Positions 18,674 to 26,712 of a stretch of DNA of 33,302 nucleotides are shown here, piece after piece. A program made the position numbers and the translations under genes. Source of the DNA: Bacteroidota bacterium (GTDB lineage: Bacteria; Bacteroidota; Bacteroidia; Bacteroidales; F082); the NCBI GenBank assembly GCA_009773165.1, contig WOUZ01000023.1, positions 1 through 33,302 of the forward strand. The letters run 5' to 3'. The notes below the pieces were generated by a model. The model saw nothing but the letters and a program-made list of their open reading frames with translations. It ran no database searches and had not been told where the DNA came from. Position 1 is the first letter of the stretch. Each line of letters opens with the position of its first letter.

Positions 18674-19162
18674 ATGGAAAGACCTACTTTAGTTTGCGAC
18701 CTCCTGACTTGCCAGTCAATAGCCTGCTCACAACGGGCTATGAAGTCATATGGAACAATGCAGCTTTGGCTGCCTGAGCCATTCTATAATCAATTGAATG
18801 CATCCGAATTGAAAAATTTGAAGCCACTTGTACAAAAGAACATCGTGAGAGTTGTGAAATACAACCTGCGATTTCTGGAACGTTTTAACAGCACCTCCAG
18901 AAGCGGGATCTCCATGATTGATTACTATGTCGTTTTTATGGCAAGTAAGCATGATGTCAATCTTTTGTGCAGTCCTCAATGGTATCAAACTGTGAGCCAA
19001 TACTTCGACCTACCGGCCATAGACGGATTAACTACCAACGAAGAAACAGATACGTTAGGATTACCATTTGTTTCGGGATATAACACGACATCAATTAGTA
19101 AAATGTCGGTGTTGTTAATTACAACAAGTTTCAGATCAACCAAACCAATTGATACGAAATGA
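18674..19162 (+). CDS. Small protein with weak PIN-domain resemblance
   Basis: A 162-residue protein with no clear family. By eye it resembles a PIN ribonuclease: a starting strand with Asp (TLVCDLL, D9), and later SGISMIDYYVVFMASKHDVNLLCSP, which mimics the PIN pattern of an Asp in a helix (D83) followed by a strand. The usual final acidic residue after the strand is absent (LLCSPQW), so activity is doubtful. Such PIN-like genes often sit beside XRE-ImmA/IrrE regulators, which is the context here, although a terminator intervenes. Its stop overlaps the next start (ATGA at 19159), so those two are coupled. No ribosome site is obvious at ATG 18674. Confidence 0.45.
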   Translation: MERPTLVCDLLTCQSIACSQRAMKSYGTMQLWLPEPFYNQLNASELKNLKPLVQKNIVRVVKYNLRFLERFNSTSRSGISMIDYYVVFMASKHDVNLLCSPQWYQTVSQYFDLPAIDGLTTNEETDTLGLPFVSGYNTTSISKMSVLLITTSFRSTKPIDTK

Positions 19163-19605
19163 AGAACAGCAAAAACAAGCACAGACCAGGGCGAAAGCTC
19201 GCTTTGAAGCTAGAGAAGACATGCAGCAGGTTAAATAAAAAAGCTTCTGATTGTTCAGAAAAAAGCAGTGTCAATGGGTGCAACGAGTCGTTTGCGTTTA
19301 GGGCCATTGAACTTCATCATTCAATTTTGAAACAATGTATTGAACAGGACCCCTGGCTCGATGATTTTCAGGAAGCAGGTCTGGCAGAAGTCAGGTTTGT
19401 TGAAATTTCTTCGGATGCTGTTTCTTATGCCCCACGCTACTTCAAGGTGATAAAAGGGCCGCGCAAATTGCATGAAAAAATACTTTTGGGTAAATGGTTA
19501 AGATACCAACGTTTCTATAACCAGGCCTTTTTCACCTTCAGGGAAATAGGCAAACCCGCATTGGGGGTCTCTCCTCCTTTTGGAAAAACACTACAGGCAG
19601 CATAG
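19159..19605 (+). CDS. Basic protein of unknown function
   Basis: A 148-residue protein that I do not recognise. The N-terminal 35 residues are strongly basic and low in complexity (MKNSKNKHRPGRKLALKLEK), with two Cys. The middle (FAFRAIELHHSILKQCIEQD, then LAEVRFVEISSDAVSYAPRY) looks like a compact alpha/beta segment. The C-terminus is Gly/Pro-rich. No signal peptide or membrane helix is seen. It starts inside the stop codon of the preceding gene (ATGA), so it is probably co-translated with the PIN-like protein and may be its partner. Nucleic-acid binding is suggested only by charge. Confidence 0.55.
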   Translation: MKNSKNKHRPGRKLALKLEKTCSRLNKKASDCSEKSSVNGCNESFAFRAIELHHSILKQCIEQDPWLDDFQEAGLAEVRFVEISSDAVSYAPRYFKVIKGPRKLHEKILLGKWLRYQRFYNQAFFTFREIGKPALGVSPPFGKTLQAA

Positions 19606-19617
19606 TCGAAGCCTCAG

Positions 19618-19699
19618 CTGCCGGGTCGGGGGGCACTGCATGACAGCAAACCCCTGCCCTGACCATCAAAGGTCATGGCCCTAGTGATTTTCTTTTTAG
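19618..19699 (+). terminator. Possible hairpin terminator or attenuator before the next gene
   Basis: Within the 104-base gap there are two pairings: GGGTCGGGGGG (from 19621) with ACCCCTGCCCTGACC (19650-19664), or GACC with GGTC around a short ATCAAA loop. A TTTTCTTTTT tract follows (19688-19697). This could end the preceding pair's transcript. The pairings compete, so the call is tentative. Confidence 0.3.
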
Positions 19700-19709
19700 A
19701 CCGAAAGTG

Positions 19710-20636
19710 ATGAAAAACCATCATATAAGAATCGAGAAATTCAAGAGCATTGCTCAGCTTCTCGGTGAATACCAAACCATTTTCGCTGCCATCCAGCATG
19801 ACAGCAACCGGGTTGTAGCATTCAAAACCATTGTTGACGAGTTAGATCGTTTGAACATGGGTTTGGAAGTTCCCCTAAGTGTAATCATTCAGCAACGTGT
19901 TGTGTTGAACACGCGCATCAAACAGGATGTAATTCCTGCGTTGGCACGCGGATTAAGCATGGCGAAATCGCTGAACGATGCCACAATGACGAATACCCTT
20001 GACTTCTATTTCAAGCAGGTTCGTAAAAAATCAAATGCAGCAACATCCAGTCAGGCAGCAAAAGTCATACTCGACTATATAGGCGAGCATGAAACAGAAG
20101 CTGCCACGGCCGGGTTCAGTGCTGATCGCATTGCTGCCATCGAACAGATGAAGCGTGAAAGCGATGGCATGCGCGAGCAAGCGAAAGCACATGCGTCAGT
20201 CAGGCATGTCGACCGAAACCAAATGCGTCGACTTGCTTCCGAGGCAACCAATATGCTGACCAACGAACTCGACTGGTTGCTGACCGAATACAAAACCACT
20301 GAACCTGTTCTTTATGAACGTTACAGCATGTTGCGCCAACGTAAAAAAAGAACAAGCAAAGCGGAAGTGCATACGGATGTTTCGGGCATGGTCACCGACC
20401 AGGCAACGGGAGCAGCAGTTCAGGGTGCATTGGTGTACATTGTTGATTCAGAGGGATACGAAACCAACAGTGATGTTGACGGGTATTTCGTCGTGGATGA
20501 ACTTGAACCAGGTGCATACCAGCTGAGATGTTCCGCTCCGGGCTATCAACAAACGAGTGATGTAGCCTTCACTATTGCCAAAGGTGAATCGCTCCAGGTG
20601 AACTTTAGTCTGATGGCGCAACAAGCTGTTGCATAG
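19710..20636 (+). CDS. Protein with helical N-terminus and carboxypeptidase-regulatory-like C-terminus
   Basis: A 308-residue protein from ATG 19710; an in-frame GTG lies directly before it. Residues 1-220 are alpha-helical, with heptad-like stretches (IEQMKRESDGMREQAKAHAS) and no motif I recognise. Residues about 225-308 form a CarboxypepD_reg-like beta-sandwich: DVSGMVTDQATGAAVQGALV, then DVDGYFVVDELEPGAYQLR and a final strand pair. That fold is common in Bacteroidota surface and periplasmic proteins, but I see no signal peptide, so the location is unclear. A strong terminator follows at 20681. Function is unknown; the fold gives a ligand- or protein-binding suggestion only. Confidence 0.65.
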   Translation: MKNHHIRIEKFKSIAQLLGEYQTIFAAIQHDSNRVVAFKTIVDELDRLNMGLEVPLSVIIQQRVVLNTRIKQDVIPALARGLSMAKSLNDATMTNTLDFYFKQVRKKSNAATSSQAAKVILDYIGEHETEAATAGFSADRIAAIEQMKRESDGMREQAKAHASVRHVDRNQMRRLASEATNMLTNELDWLLTEYKTTEPVLYERYSMLRQRKKRTSKAEVHTDVSGMVTDQATGAAVQGALVYIVDSEGYETNSDVDGYFVVDELEPGAYQLRCSAPGYQQTSDVAFTIAKGESLQVNFSLMAQQAVA

Positions 20637-20680
20637 TTCAGAACCTGAGGGCAAGGATTTCACTTTGTCCGAAGGATGCG

Positions 20681-20716
20681 AAAAAAAGGTTGTTCCGCGA
20701 GGGGCAACCTTTTTTT
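20681..20716. terminator. Strong bidirectional Rho-independent terminator
   Basis: Perfect 12-bp inverted repeat AAAAAAAGGTTG (20681-20692) and CAACCTTTTTTT (20705-20716) with a 12-base loop. A-run and T-run on opposite sides make it work on either strand. It closes the 19710-20636 gene. Confidence 0.85.
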
Positions 20717-20749
20717 GTTTTTATGAAGTGTTGTAAAAGTGCTGAATCC

Positions 20750-20787
20750 TAATCGTGCGGGCTCACGCACCCGGCCCGGAGTGTAAG
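20750..20787. repeat. GC-rich dispersed repeat, copy A
   Basis: TAATCGTGCGG followed by GCTCACGCACCCGGCCCGGA. It aligns with copies at 21191-21240 and 26267-26317. The core GTGCG, GGCTCA, CGCAC forms a short hairpin. Confidence 0.6.
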
Positions 20788-20788
20788 G

Positions 20789-20915
20789 CTGCTGATTTGT
20801 TGATACGTTGATTTGTTGATTTGTTTAGGGCGGACGCCAGACAAGGGCTGACGCCTATGGAAAAGGTTTCATGTCAGCTGTGACTTTCAAAAGCGTCAGC
20901 ATCAACAAATCAGCA
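20789..20915. repeat. Nested inverted repeat with a 16-bp perfect outer arm
   Basis: CTGCTGATTTGTTGAT (20789-20804) is exactly complementary to ATCAACAAATCAGCAG (20900-20915). Inside, GCTGACGC and GCGTCAGC pair again. The left arm continues with short tandem TTGATTTG units. No coding potential is seen. Confidence 0.7.
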
Positions 20916-20975
20916 GATCAACCCTCATATTGATATCCTTTTCCTGTCCTTTCCCTTGATGGAAAGGACCAAAGA

Positions 20976-21240
20976 TCAATCGCGATTAACGCTAACTGCC
21001 CACAATGAAAAACCGACGGAAATCTATGCAAGGTCCTGTAAAGTACAATGCATCACCTGTTTCCATCGGTTGGGTTTGGCAGAGCAATTTTTCTTCGGCT
21101 GGGTCTTTTGAAGCATTGTACTTTAAAAACAGCACCGCTTTGAGGGCGGCGCTGCCTTGCAAGATTTCCTGTCGTTTTTTCATTCTGCCTGCCGCCGGCC
21201 CGCTAATCGCGCGGGCTCCCGCACCCAGCCCGGGATTAGG
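20976..21240. repeat. Large imperfect palindromic element, possibly MITE-like, with repeat copy B
   Basis: The outer arms (about 20980-21033 and 21155-21212) align as reverse complements over roughly 50 bases with mismatches: GCGATTAACG, AATGAAAAACCGACGG and GCAAGG on the left against CCTTGC, GTCGTTTTTTCATT and CGCTAATCGC on the right. Inside is a 13-bp perfect inverted repeat TAAAGTACAATGC (21039-21051) and GCATTGTACTTTA (21113-21125). The right end carries repeat copy B (21191-21240), itself bounded by CTAATC and GATTAG around a GCGGG/CCCGC hairpin. Open frames of 80-88 codons on both strands across it follow from the symmetry. It may be a non-autonomous mobile element or a folded RNA. Confidence 0.65.
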
Positions 21241-21440
21241 GTTGTGAATCAGCTTCAATTAAGGTGGGAGATCGGTGTTTGAGATAAATTTCTCGTTTTA
21301 TGAATGATAGTTTCATTTTATAAAATACTTTATCAAAAGACTTATGAAATTACAAAATCCTTACTTTTACCGCAAGAAGATATACCTGTAAAGGAGGGAA
21401 TTGGTTCTGTTTTGTAAGATTGATAACCTTTATTATCCAA

Positions 21441-22184
21441 ATGAATACACATACAAGCATTTCACTTCAACTTATTTTCCTACTTGGAATCTTACTTGCT
21501 GTATTTATTACATATTTAATTCTTCGTCTTATAAAAACTGAAAAACGAAAGAATGAAGCTGAGCTGAAATTCCAACAACTTGAAAGAAAAATAAACACAC
21601 TTCATCTCGAAACACTTGAATCAAAATTAGATCAGCACCTGTTTAAGAACATTCTTAATTCAATTCAATCCCATGCCTATCAGACTTATTTTGCATTGGA
21701 TAAACTTTCTAATGTATTGGATTATATTCTCTATGATAGCAGAAACAAGTATGTAACACCCAAAGAAGAAATTGAATTTGCATTAAACCTGATTGAAATC
21801 AATAAAATAAAAGTTAGTCCTCTATTTGAATTAAAAGTCAAATCTATCGTCAAGGAAACTGAACCCATGTATGAAAAAAAGGTTTTAGCCCCGTTGATTT
21901 CTATCGACCTGATTGAAAATGCCTTTAAACATGCTGACCTGCAAAGTGCTGATTCATTTATCTCTATTGTGTTTGAATTTAAAAACAATACATTTTATCT
22001 GACGGTTTCAAATAAAATATCTGGTCGAAGCCCTATGAGGAAGGAAAAAGGTGGTATTGGTATTGAAACGCTGAAAAAGCGACTCCAAATTATCTATAAG
22101 GATAATTTCAAACTGGAAAGTTTCGCAGAAGGTGAGGTATATACATCACATTTAAAAATTAATTTATTTGAAAAAGACGCTTAG
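21441..22184 (+). CDS. LytS-type sensor histidine kinase
   Basis: A 247-residue membrane kinase starting at ATG 21441; an in-frame TTG at 21420 is less likely. One transmembrane helix (about residues 8-31, LQLIFLLGILLAVFITYLIL) leads into a coiled coil, then a His_kinase-like dimerisation segment. The phosphoacceptor region reads LDQHLFKNILNSI with H66, where the family usually has NPHFLFNALN, so the Asn-Pro is replaced. The ATPase part has the N box LISIDLIENAFKHA (N160) and the G box GGIGIETLKKRL. It has no extracytoplasmic sensor domain. It overlaps the response regulator that follows by 17 bases, so the pair is a two-component system. Input signal unknown. Confidence 0.85.
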   Translation: MNTHTSISLQLIFLLGILLAVFITYLILRLIKTEKRKNEAELKFQQLERKINTLHLETLESKLDQHLFKNILNSIQSHAYQTYFALDKLSNVLDYILYDSRNKYVTPKEEIEFALNLIEINKIKVSPLFELKVKSIVKETEPMYEKKVLAPLISIDLIENAFKHADLQSADSFISIVFEFKNNTFYLTVSNKISGRSPMRKEKGGIGIETLKKRLQIIYKDNFKLESFAEGEVYTSHLKINLFEKDA

Positions 22185-22893
22185 ATGTTTGCTACTGGAT
22201 GATGAGTTACCAGGTTTAACTTATCTAAAAATGCTCTGTGATCAGCTTCCTGAATTGGAGGTTGTAAAGTCGTTTAACAGTCCTAAAACGCTTCTGGAGG
22301 AGTTGCCAAACCTTGATTTCGATTTGTGCATACTGGATATTGAAATGCCCGAAATGAATGGTTTACAAGTTGCAAATTTATTAAACGGTAAACCTGTTAT
22401 TTTCACCACAGCTTATAAAGAATATGCTTCAGACGCTTTTGACCTTAACGCGCTGGACTACATTAAAAAACCCATCAAAATTGACCGGCTAAAACAAGCC
22501 GTTGAAAAAGCAACAAAGCATATTGGCAACACAGCCTCCCAAAACAACAAAACTTTTATTCAACTTAACACCGACAAAGGAAAAGCCGTACTGTTTTTCG
22601 ACAAAATTGCCTACATAAAAACTTCTGATATTGACAGTAGAGACAAGGTTGTCATGCTTTTTGACGGTGAAGAATTTGTGCTTAAAAATATTACTTTCGA
22701 AAAATTGACCGAACTTATTCCATCAGACGATTTCTGCAGGGTTAACAAAAAAGAAATGATTTCCATCAAGGCAGTAAAGGTATTTTCCTTCGATGAGATT
22801 TCCACAAATTTAGGGGCAGGCAAGGGCAAAAATATCAAGCTGGTCCTAAGTGAGATATACCGAAGCGATTTTCTAAATAAGGTCAATAGCTGA
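22168..22893 (+). CDS. LytTR-family response regulator
   Basis: A 241-residue regulator. TTG at 22168 gives MKKTLRCLLLDDE, the expected receiver start, and no in-frame ATG lies before the receiver. The receiver has acidic D11/D12, phosphoacceptor D57 (CILDIEMPEMNG), T80/T81 and K101 (DYIKKPI). Residues about 135-241 form a LytTR DNA-binding domain (FFDKIAYIKTSDIDSRDK, then FCRVNKKEMISIKAV). It should be phosphorylated by the kinase encoded just upstream, whose gene it overlaps, and then regulate transcription. The targets are unknown; the lipoprotein and antiporter genes downstream are possible but unproven. Confidence 0.88.
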   Translation: MKKTLRCLLLDDELPGLTYLKMLCDQLPELEVVKSFNSPKTLLEELPNLDFDLCILDIEMPEMNGLQVANLLNGKPVIFTTAYKEYASDAFDLNALDYIKKPIKIDRLKQAVEKATKHIGNTASQNNKTFIQLNTDKGKAVLFFDKIAYIKTSDIDSRDKVVMLFDGEEFVLKNITFEKLTELIPSDDFCRVNKKEMISIKAVKVFSFDEISTNLGAGKGKNIKLVLSEIYRSDFLNKVNS

Positions 22894-23211
22894 TTCTTTA
22901 CATATTTTTTCAGTCTTATTACATTTCATCGACCTTTCAATTCATCCTTATCTAACAAACAATAATAATAACCACCTTTGAGGTGAAAATTATATTTGCA
23001 AGGTTGCATTCGTCACTCTTGCATTGATTTAGGAGCCAATTAAAGTGAAAAAGAATAACTCTCTTGCTTTTTATCTCCTCAAATACAAATGATAAAAGTA
23101 TGCTACACCCATGCTGATTGAGAAAATGCGGCAGAATGATACGCTGAAAATTTAGGTATAAGAGACAATAGTGCAGTGTAAAATACAACAGCATAAATGA
23201 GAGGATGGATT
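22894..23211. other. Spacer, nothing recognised
   Basis: About 318 AT-rich bases between the response regulator and the lipoprotein gene. I see no gene, clear promoter or strong hairpin. Confidence 0.4.
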
Positions 23212-23664
23212 ATGACATATAGTATAGCTGGCTTGACTGTGTTATTAAGCGCATGCTTCAGAACCGGGGGAAACCTGGGAAATGACGATCAATTACACAG
23301 TACCTGGCAACTGGATACAGTATCACATCATGCCATCGTGAATCATTGTGTGGAAAACGAGTTTACCGATAATCCGGCGATATTCACAATAAAAAGAAAA
23401 GGAGAAGAACTGATATTGCAGTTTAAAGGTCAGCACAATGTTTGGGTTGCGCCGGCAAACAAAAAATACTTTTATGCCACGCAAGTGATAAAATCTTCTG
23501 TCTCTGGCAGGTTTTGCAATTTTCAGACTGAGATCAGTATTTATTTCAGATTTACGGGTAGCGACCAAAACAAAATAACGGGCACGTGGCGAGCCACATC
23601 TTGTAATTATTGCCCAACAGTCTATTTCAATGCCAATAAACTCAATGACGCAAATCTTAATTAA
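23212..23664 (+). CDS. Small lipoprotein of unknown function
   Basis: From ATG 23212 the protein is 150 residues; ATG at 23197 adds five residues and is an alternative. A short hydrophobic signal segment ends in a lipobox-like LLSAC (Cys near residue 15), so it should be lipidated and anchored in the inner or outer membrane. The mature part has several Cys (HCVEN, RFCNFQ, SCNYC) that could form disulfides, and alternating strand-like segments such as ELILQFKGQHNVWVA and ISIYFRFTGS, ending ITGTWRATS. This suggests a small beta-barrel or lipocalin-like fold, which I cannot confirm. It reads toward the antiporter gene but is separated from it by 77 bases. Confidence 0.7.
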   Translation: MTYSIAGLTVLLSACFRTGGNLGNDDQLHSTWQLDTVSHHAIVNHCVENEFTDNPAIFTIKRKGEELILQFKGQHNVWVAPANKKYFYATQVIKSSVSGRFCNFQTEISIYFRFTGSDQNKITGTWRATSCNYCPTVYFNANKLNDANLN

Positions 23665-23741
23665 ATGCAATGCAGGAGTTGCACAGTTATTGAATTTCGG
23701 CAAGATTAATTTAAGTATGTATGTTTTTTATTTCCGGACCA

Positions 23742-26018
23742 ATGAAAAAATATAAAAATATCATTTTCTATGTTGGAACAATTGGCGGGTTTTCCGCCAT
23801 AATGTACTGGATTGTTGTGCTTGGATCGAAGTTAGAACAGGGCAGAAATGTTGTAGTTTCCGAAACGGCGCAAAGTCATTGGGACAACTTTATTACGACT
23901 GTGACACATAATATAGCACATCCATTAGCTATACTTTTGGCACAGATCATTACCATAATTTTTGTAGCTCGTTTTTTTGGCTGGATTTTCAAGAAGATAG
24001 GACAGCCTGCTGTGATTGGAGAAATAATAGCAGGTATCTTTTTGGGGCCATCGCTGATTGGCATGTATTTCCCTCAATTTTCAAATGCTTTATTTCCTGT
24101 GCAATCATTAGGAAATTTACAATTTCTGAGTCAGGTTGGGCTCATCCTGTTTATGTTCGTAATAGGCATGGAGCTGGACTTGAAAGTACTGAAAAGAAAA
24201 GCTCAAGAGGCGGTTGTTATAAGTCATGCCAGTATCATTTTTCCTTTTGCACTTGGAATCGTATTGGCATATTTCATTTATCAATCATTTGCACCTGAAG
24301 GTGTTCAATTCCTTTCATTTGGATTGTTTATCGGTATAGCAATGAGTATCACTGCATTTCCTGTTTTGGCAAGAATCGTACAGGAACGAGAACTACATAA
24401 AACACATCTTGGTACCATCGTTATTACATGTGCTGCAGCCGACGACATTACGGCCTGGAGTTTATTGGCGGCTGTAATCGCAGTTGTAAAGGCGGGATCT
24501 TTTATGAGTGCATTGTTTATTATTGCTTTGGCAGCCATTTACGTTTATTTGATGATTAAAGTTGTTAAACCATTCCTAAAGCGCGTGGGTGATTTACATC
24601 CTACAAGCGACAACCTGAGCAAACCAATTGTGGCTATTTTCTTTTTAACCTTAATAATTTCATCTTATGCAACTGAATTAATCGGAATTCATGCGTTGTT
24701 TGGCGCTTTTATGGCAGGTGCAATTATGCCTGAGAATACCAGATTCAGAAGCATTTTCATAGAAAAAGTTGAAGATGTGGCAGTTGTGCTACTCATGCCC
24801 TTGTTTTTTGTTTTTACGGGTCTTAGAACCGAAATAGGTTTACTTAATGACCCCTATTTATGGAAGATAACCGGCCTGATCATATTGGTTGCCGTTGTTG
24901 GCAAATTTATTGGGAGTGCATTGGCATCAAAATTTGTAGGTCAGACCTGGAAAGACAGCCTTACTATTGGAGCTTTGATGAATACGAGGGGCTTAATGGA
25001 ATTGGTAGTTTTGAACATCGGTTACGACCTTGGCGTGTTAACTCCTGAAATTTTTGCCATGATGGTAATTATGGCATTGGTAACAACGTTTATGACAGGC
25101 CCCTTAATGAACTTTATCAATTGGGCATTCAAATCAAAATCAGATGAAGTTTATCAGGAAATTAGTGAAGTAAGTAAATACAAAATCCTCTTATCGTTTG
25201 GCAATCCTGAACGGGGAAAATCGTTACTGCGTTTAGCCAACAGCTTGACAAAAAACATGAAAGAAAACGCAACAATCACTGCCATGCACTTAACATCGAA
25301 CAATAAATTGCATCAGTTTAACACCCCGGAATACGAAGCTGAAAGTTTTGCACCCATCATCCAGGAATCGGTTCATCTAAATCAAAAGTTCACAACGCTT
25401 TATAAAGAAACAAATGACATAGACGCTGATATTGTTGAGGTTGCAAACAAAGGAAAATACGACTTACTTTTAATTGGTGTAGGTCAATCAATTTATGAAG
25501 GTAGTCTGCTAGGGAAAATTCTGGGATTCACCACAAAAATGATAAACCCTGAAAAATTGATTAACCAGGTAACAGGGAAAGAAAATCTGTTTGAAAACTC
25601 TCCTTTTGATGACAGAACCCGAAATATTATCAGTAAAAGTGAAATTTCGGTCGGTATTTTAATCGACAAAGGATTTTTGAACATTGACCAGGTTTTTATT
25701 CCGGTTTTTTGCGAAAATGACAGTTCCTTAATACAGTTTGCTCAAAAACTGATCAAAAATTCGGGTTCTCAAATCACAATTACGGATATAGCCGGACATA
25801 TAAAAGCCAACTCAGAAATGAAAGAACTCATCAGAGCTATTGAACAATTTGCGCCTAATCACATCAACCTCGTTAATGAAAGAATGTTAGAAAAAGATTT
25901 TTTACAAAAAGTTGATTTAATGCTCGTTAGCGCCGAAAGTTGGAAAAAACTCATTGAAACAAAAAGTGTTTGGCTTACCGATATGCCATCAACATTGGTT
26001 CTTTCAGAAAAAAAATAA
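23742..26018 (+). CDS. Cation:proton antiporter, KefB/CPA2-type
   Basis: A 758-residue transporter from ATG 23742 (MKKYKNIIFYVGTIGG); ATG at 23721 is the alternative. After a lone N-terminal helix, residues about 55-440 form a Na+/H+ exchanger (CPA2) domain with roughly twelve membrane helices. Typical signatures are IGQPAVIGEIIAGIFLGPSL, an Asp pair in the ion path (AADDITAW) and GALMNTRGLMELVVLNIG. The cytoplasmic C-terminus (about 465-758) appears to hold two universal-stress-like segments (YKILLSFGNPERGKSLLRLA and IDKGFLNIDQVFIPVF) rather than a TrkA-N nucleotide domain. It exchanges Na+ or K+ for protons across the inner membrane. No clear promoter was identified. Confidence 0.9.
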   Translation: MKKYKNIIFYVGTIGGFSAIMYWIVVLGSKLEQGRNVVVSETAQSHWDNFITTVTHNIAHPLAILLAQIITIIFVARFFGWIFKKIGQPAVIGEIIAGIFLGPSLIGMYFPQFSNALFPVQSLGNLQFLSQVGLILFMFVIGMELDLKVLKRKAQEAVVISHASIIFPFALGIVLAYFIYQSFAPEGVQFLSFGLFIGIAMSITAFPVLARIVQERELHKTHLGTIVITCAAADDITAWSLLAAVIAVVKAGSFMSALFIIALAAIYVYLMIKVVKPFLKRVGDLHPTSDNLSKPIVAIFFLTLIISSYATELIGIHALFGAFMAGAIMPENTRFRSIFIEKVEDVAVVLLMPLFFVFTGLRTEIGLLNDPYLWKITGLIILVAVVGKFIGSALASKFVGQTWKDSLTIGALMNTRGLMELVVLNIGYDLGVLTPEIFAMMVIMALVTTFMTGPLMNFINWAFKSKSDEVYQEISEVSKYKILLSFGNPERGKSLLRLANSLTKNMKENATITAMHLTSNNKLHQFNTPEYEAESFAPIIQESVHLNQKFTTLYKETNDIDADIVEVANKGKYDLLLIGVGQSIYEGSLLGKILGFTTKMINPEKLINQVTGKENLFENSPFDDRTRNIISKSEISVGILIDKGFLNIDQVFIPVFCENDSSLIQFAQKLIKNSGSQITITDIAGHIKANSEMKELIRAIEQFAPNHINLVNERMLEKDFLQKVDLMLVSAESWKKLIETKSVWLTDMPSTLVLSEKK

Positions 26019-26712
26019 TTCTGGCTTTAAAAATATGTTCTATTTACTAATGAGCTTTTCTAATGGACAAATCGACACTCCTGTGACAGGGTACCATTCG
26101 TCGAAGATTCAAATTACCTTAGGGTTAGAAATATCTAAGTAAAAAGATTTTCATTTTGTCTTTTTCAAAGTAAAAAGTACCTAAGATTAAGCACAATCCA
26201 GAAAGTATATGTGCTATCAGCTTACTTTGTTGTATATTATTAACTATACGATTTTACTTAATATCAGCCGTTGGCCTGCAAGTCGTGCAAGCTCCCGCAC
26301 TCAGTCTGGGTTTGAGGAAGTGAAGCAGCCTTTAACAGGGATAAACTCATGAAAACAAAAAACTTAATTTAAGACAATAAACTTAAGACACCGTACAATG
26401 GTAAATCATTAGAAAATTATTAATTGACAAGCTAGATATAATGGATGATGCGGAGCAGTATCTATTCCGTTGTAACATAATCAGCAGCGGGATAAGCACC
26501 AGTCAAGACCTCATTTTGCCTCATAATTGACTTCAACAAATTTCATTGGAGACTTTTTCTCCAAAAAATTTTATGCCCAGATTTTAACATATATAATCGT
26601 GAATATATATATTTGTATATATATTTCATGAAATACCTGTATATGAATCATCTTATGTGTTGTTTACCGGCCTCTTTTGGATTTAAATTACTCACTTTAA
26701 TAGTTGAAAGCT
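26019..26712. other. AT-rich spacer with repeat copy C and an AT palindrome
   Basis: About 690 bases without an acceptable gene. It contains the decayed GC-rich repeat copy at 26267-26317 and a 10-bp inverted repeat AATATATATA (26602-26611) and TATATATATT (26616-26625) with loop TTTG. Short frames here are AT-rich and featureless. Confidence 0.5.
26267..26317. repeat. GC-rich dispersed repeat, copy C (decayed)
   Basis: GCCGTTGGCCTGCAAGTCG followed by TGCAAGCTCCCGCACTCAG aligns base for base with copy B at 21191. Most differences are C-to-T or G-to-A transitions (for example GCCGCC to GCCGTT, and CGCGGG to TGCAAG). Confidence 0.6.

Noticed and set aside
21005-21258. Frames of 80 and 88 codons in opposite directions in the palindromic element
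   Set aside because: Symmetry of the inverted repeat explains both; no conserved residues are evident.
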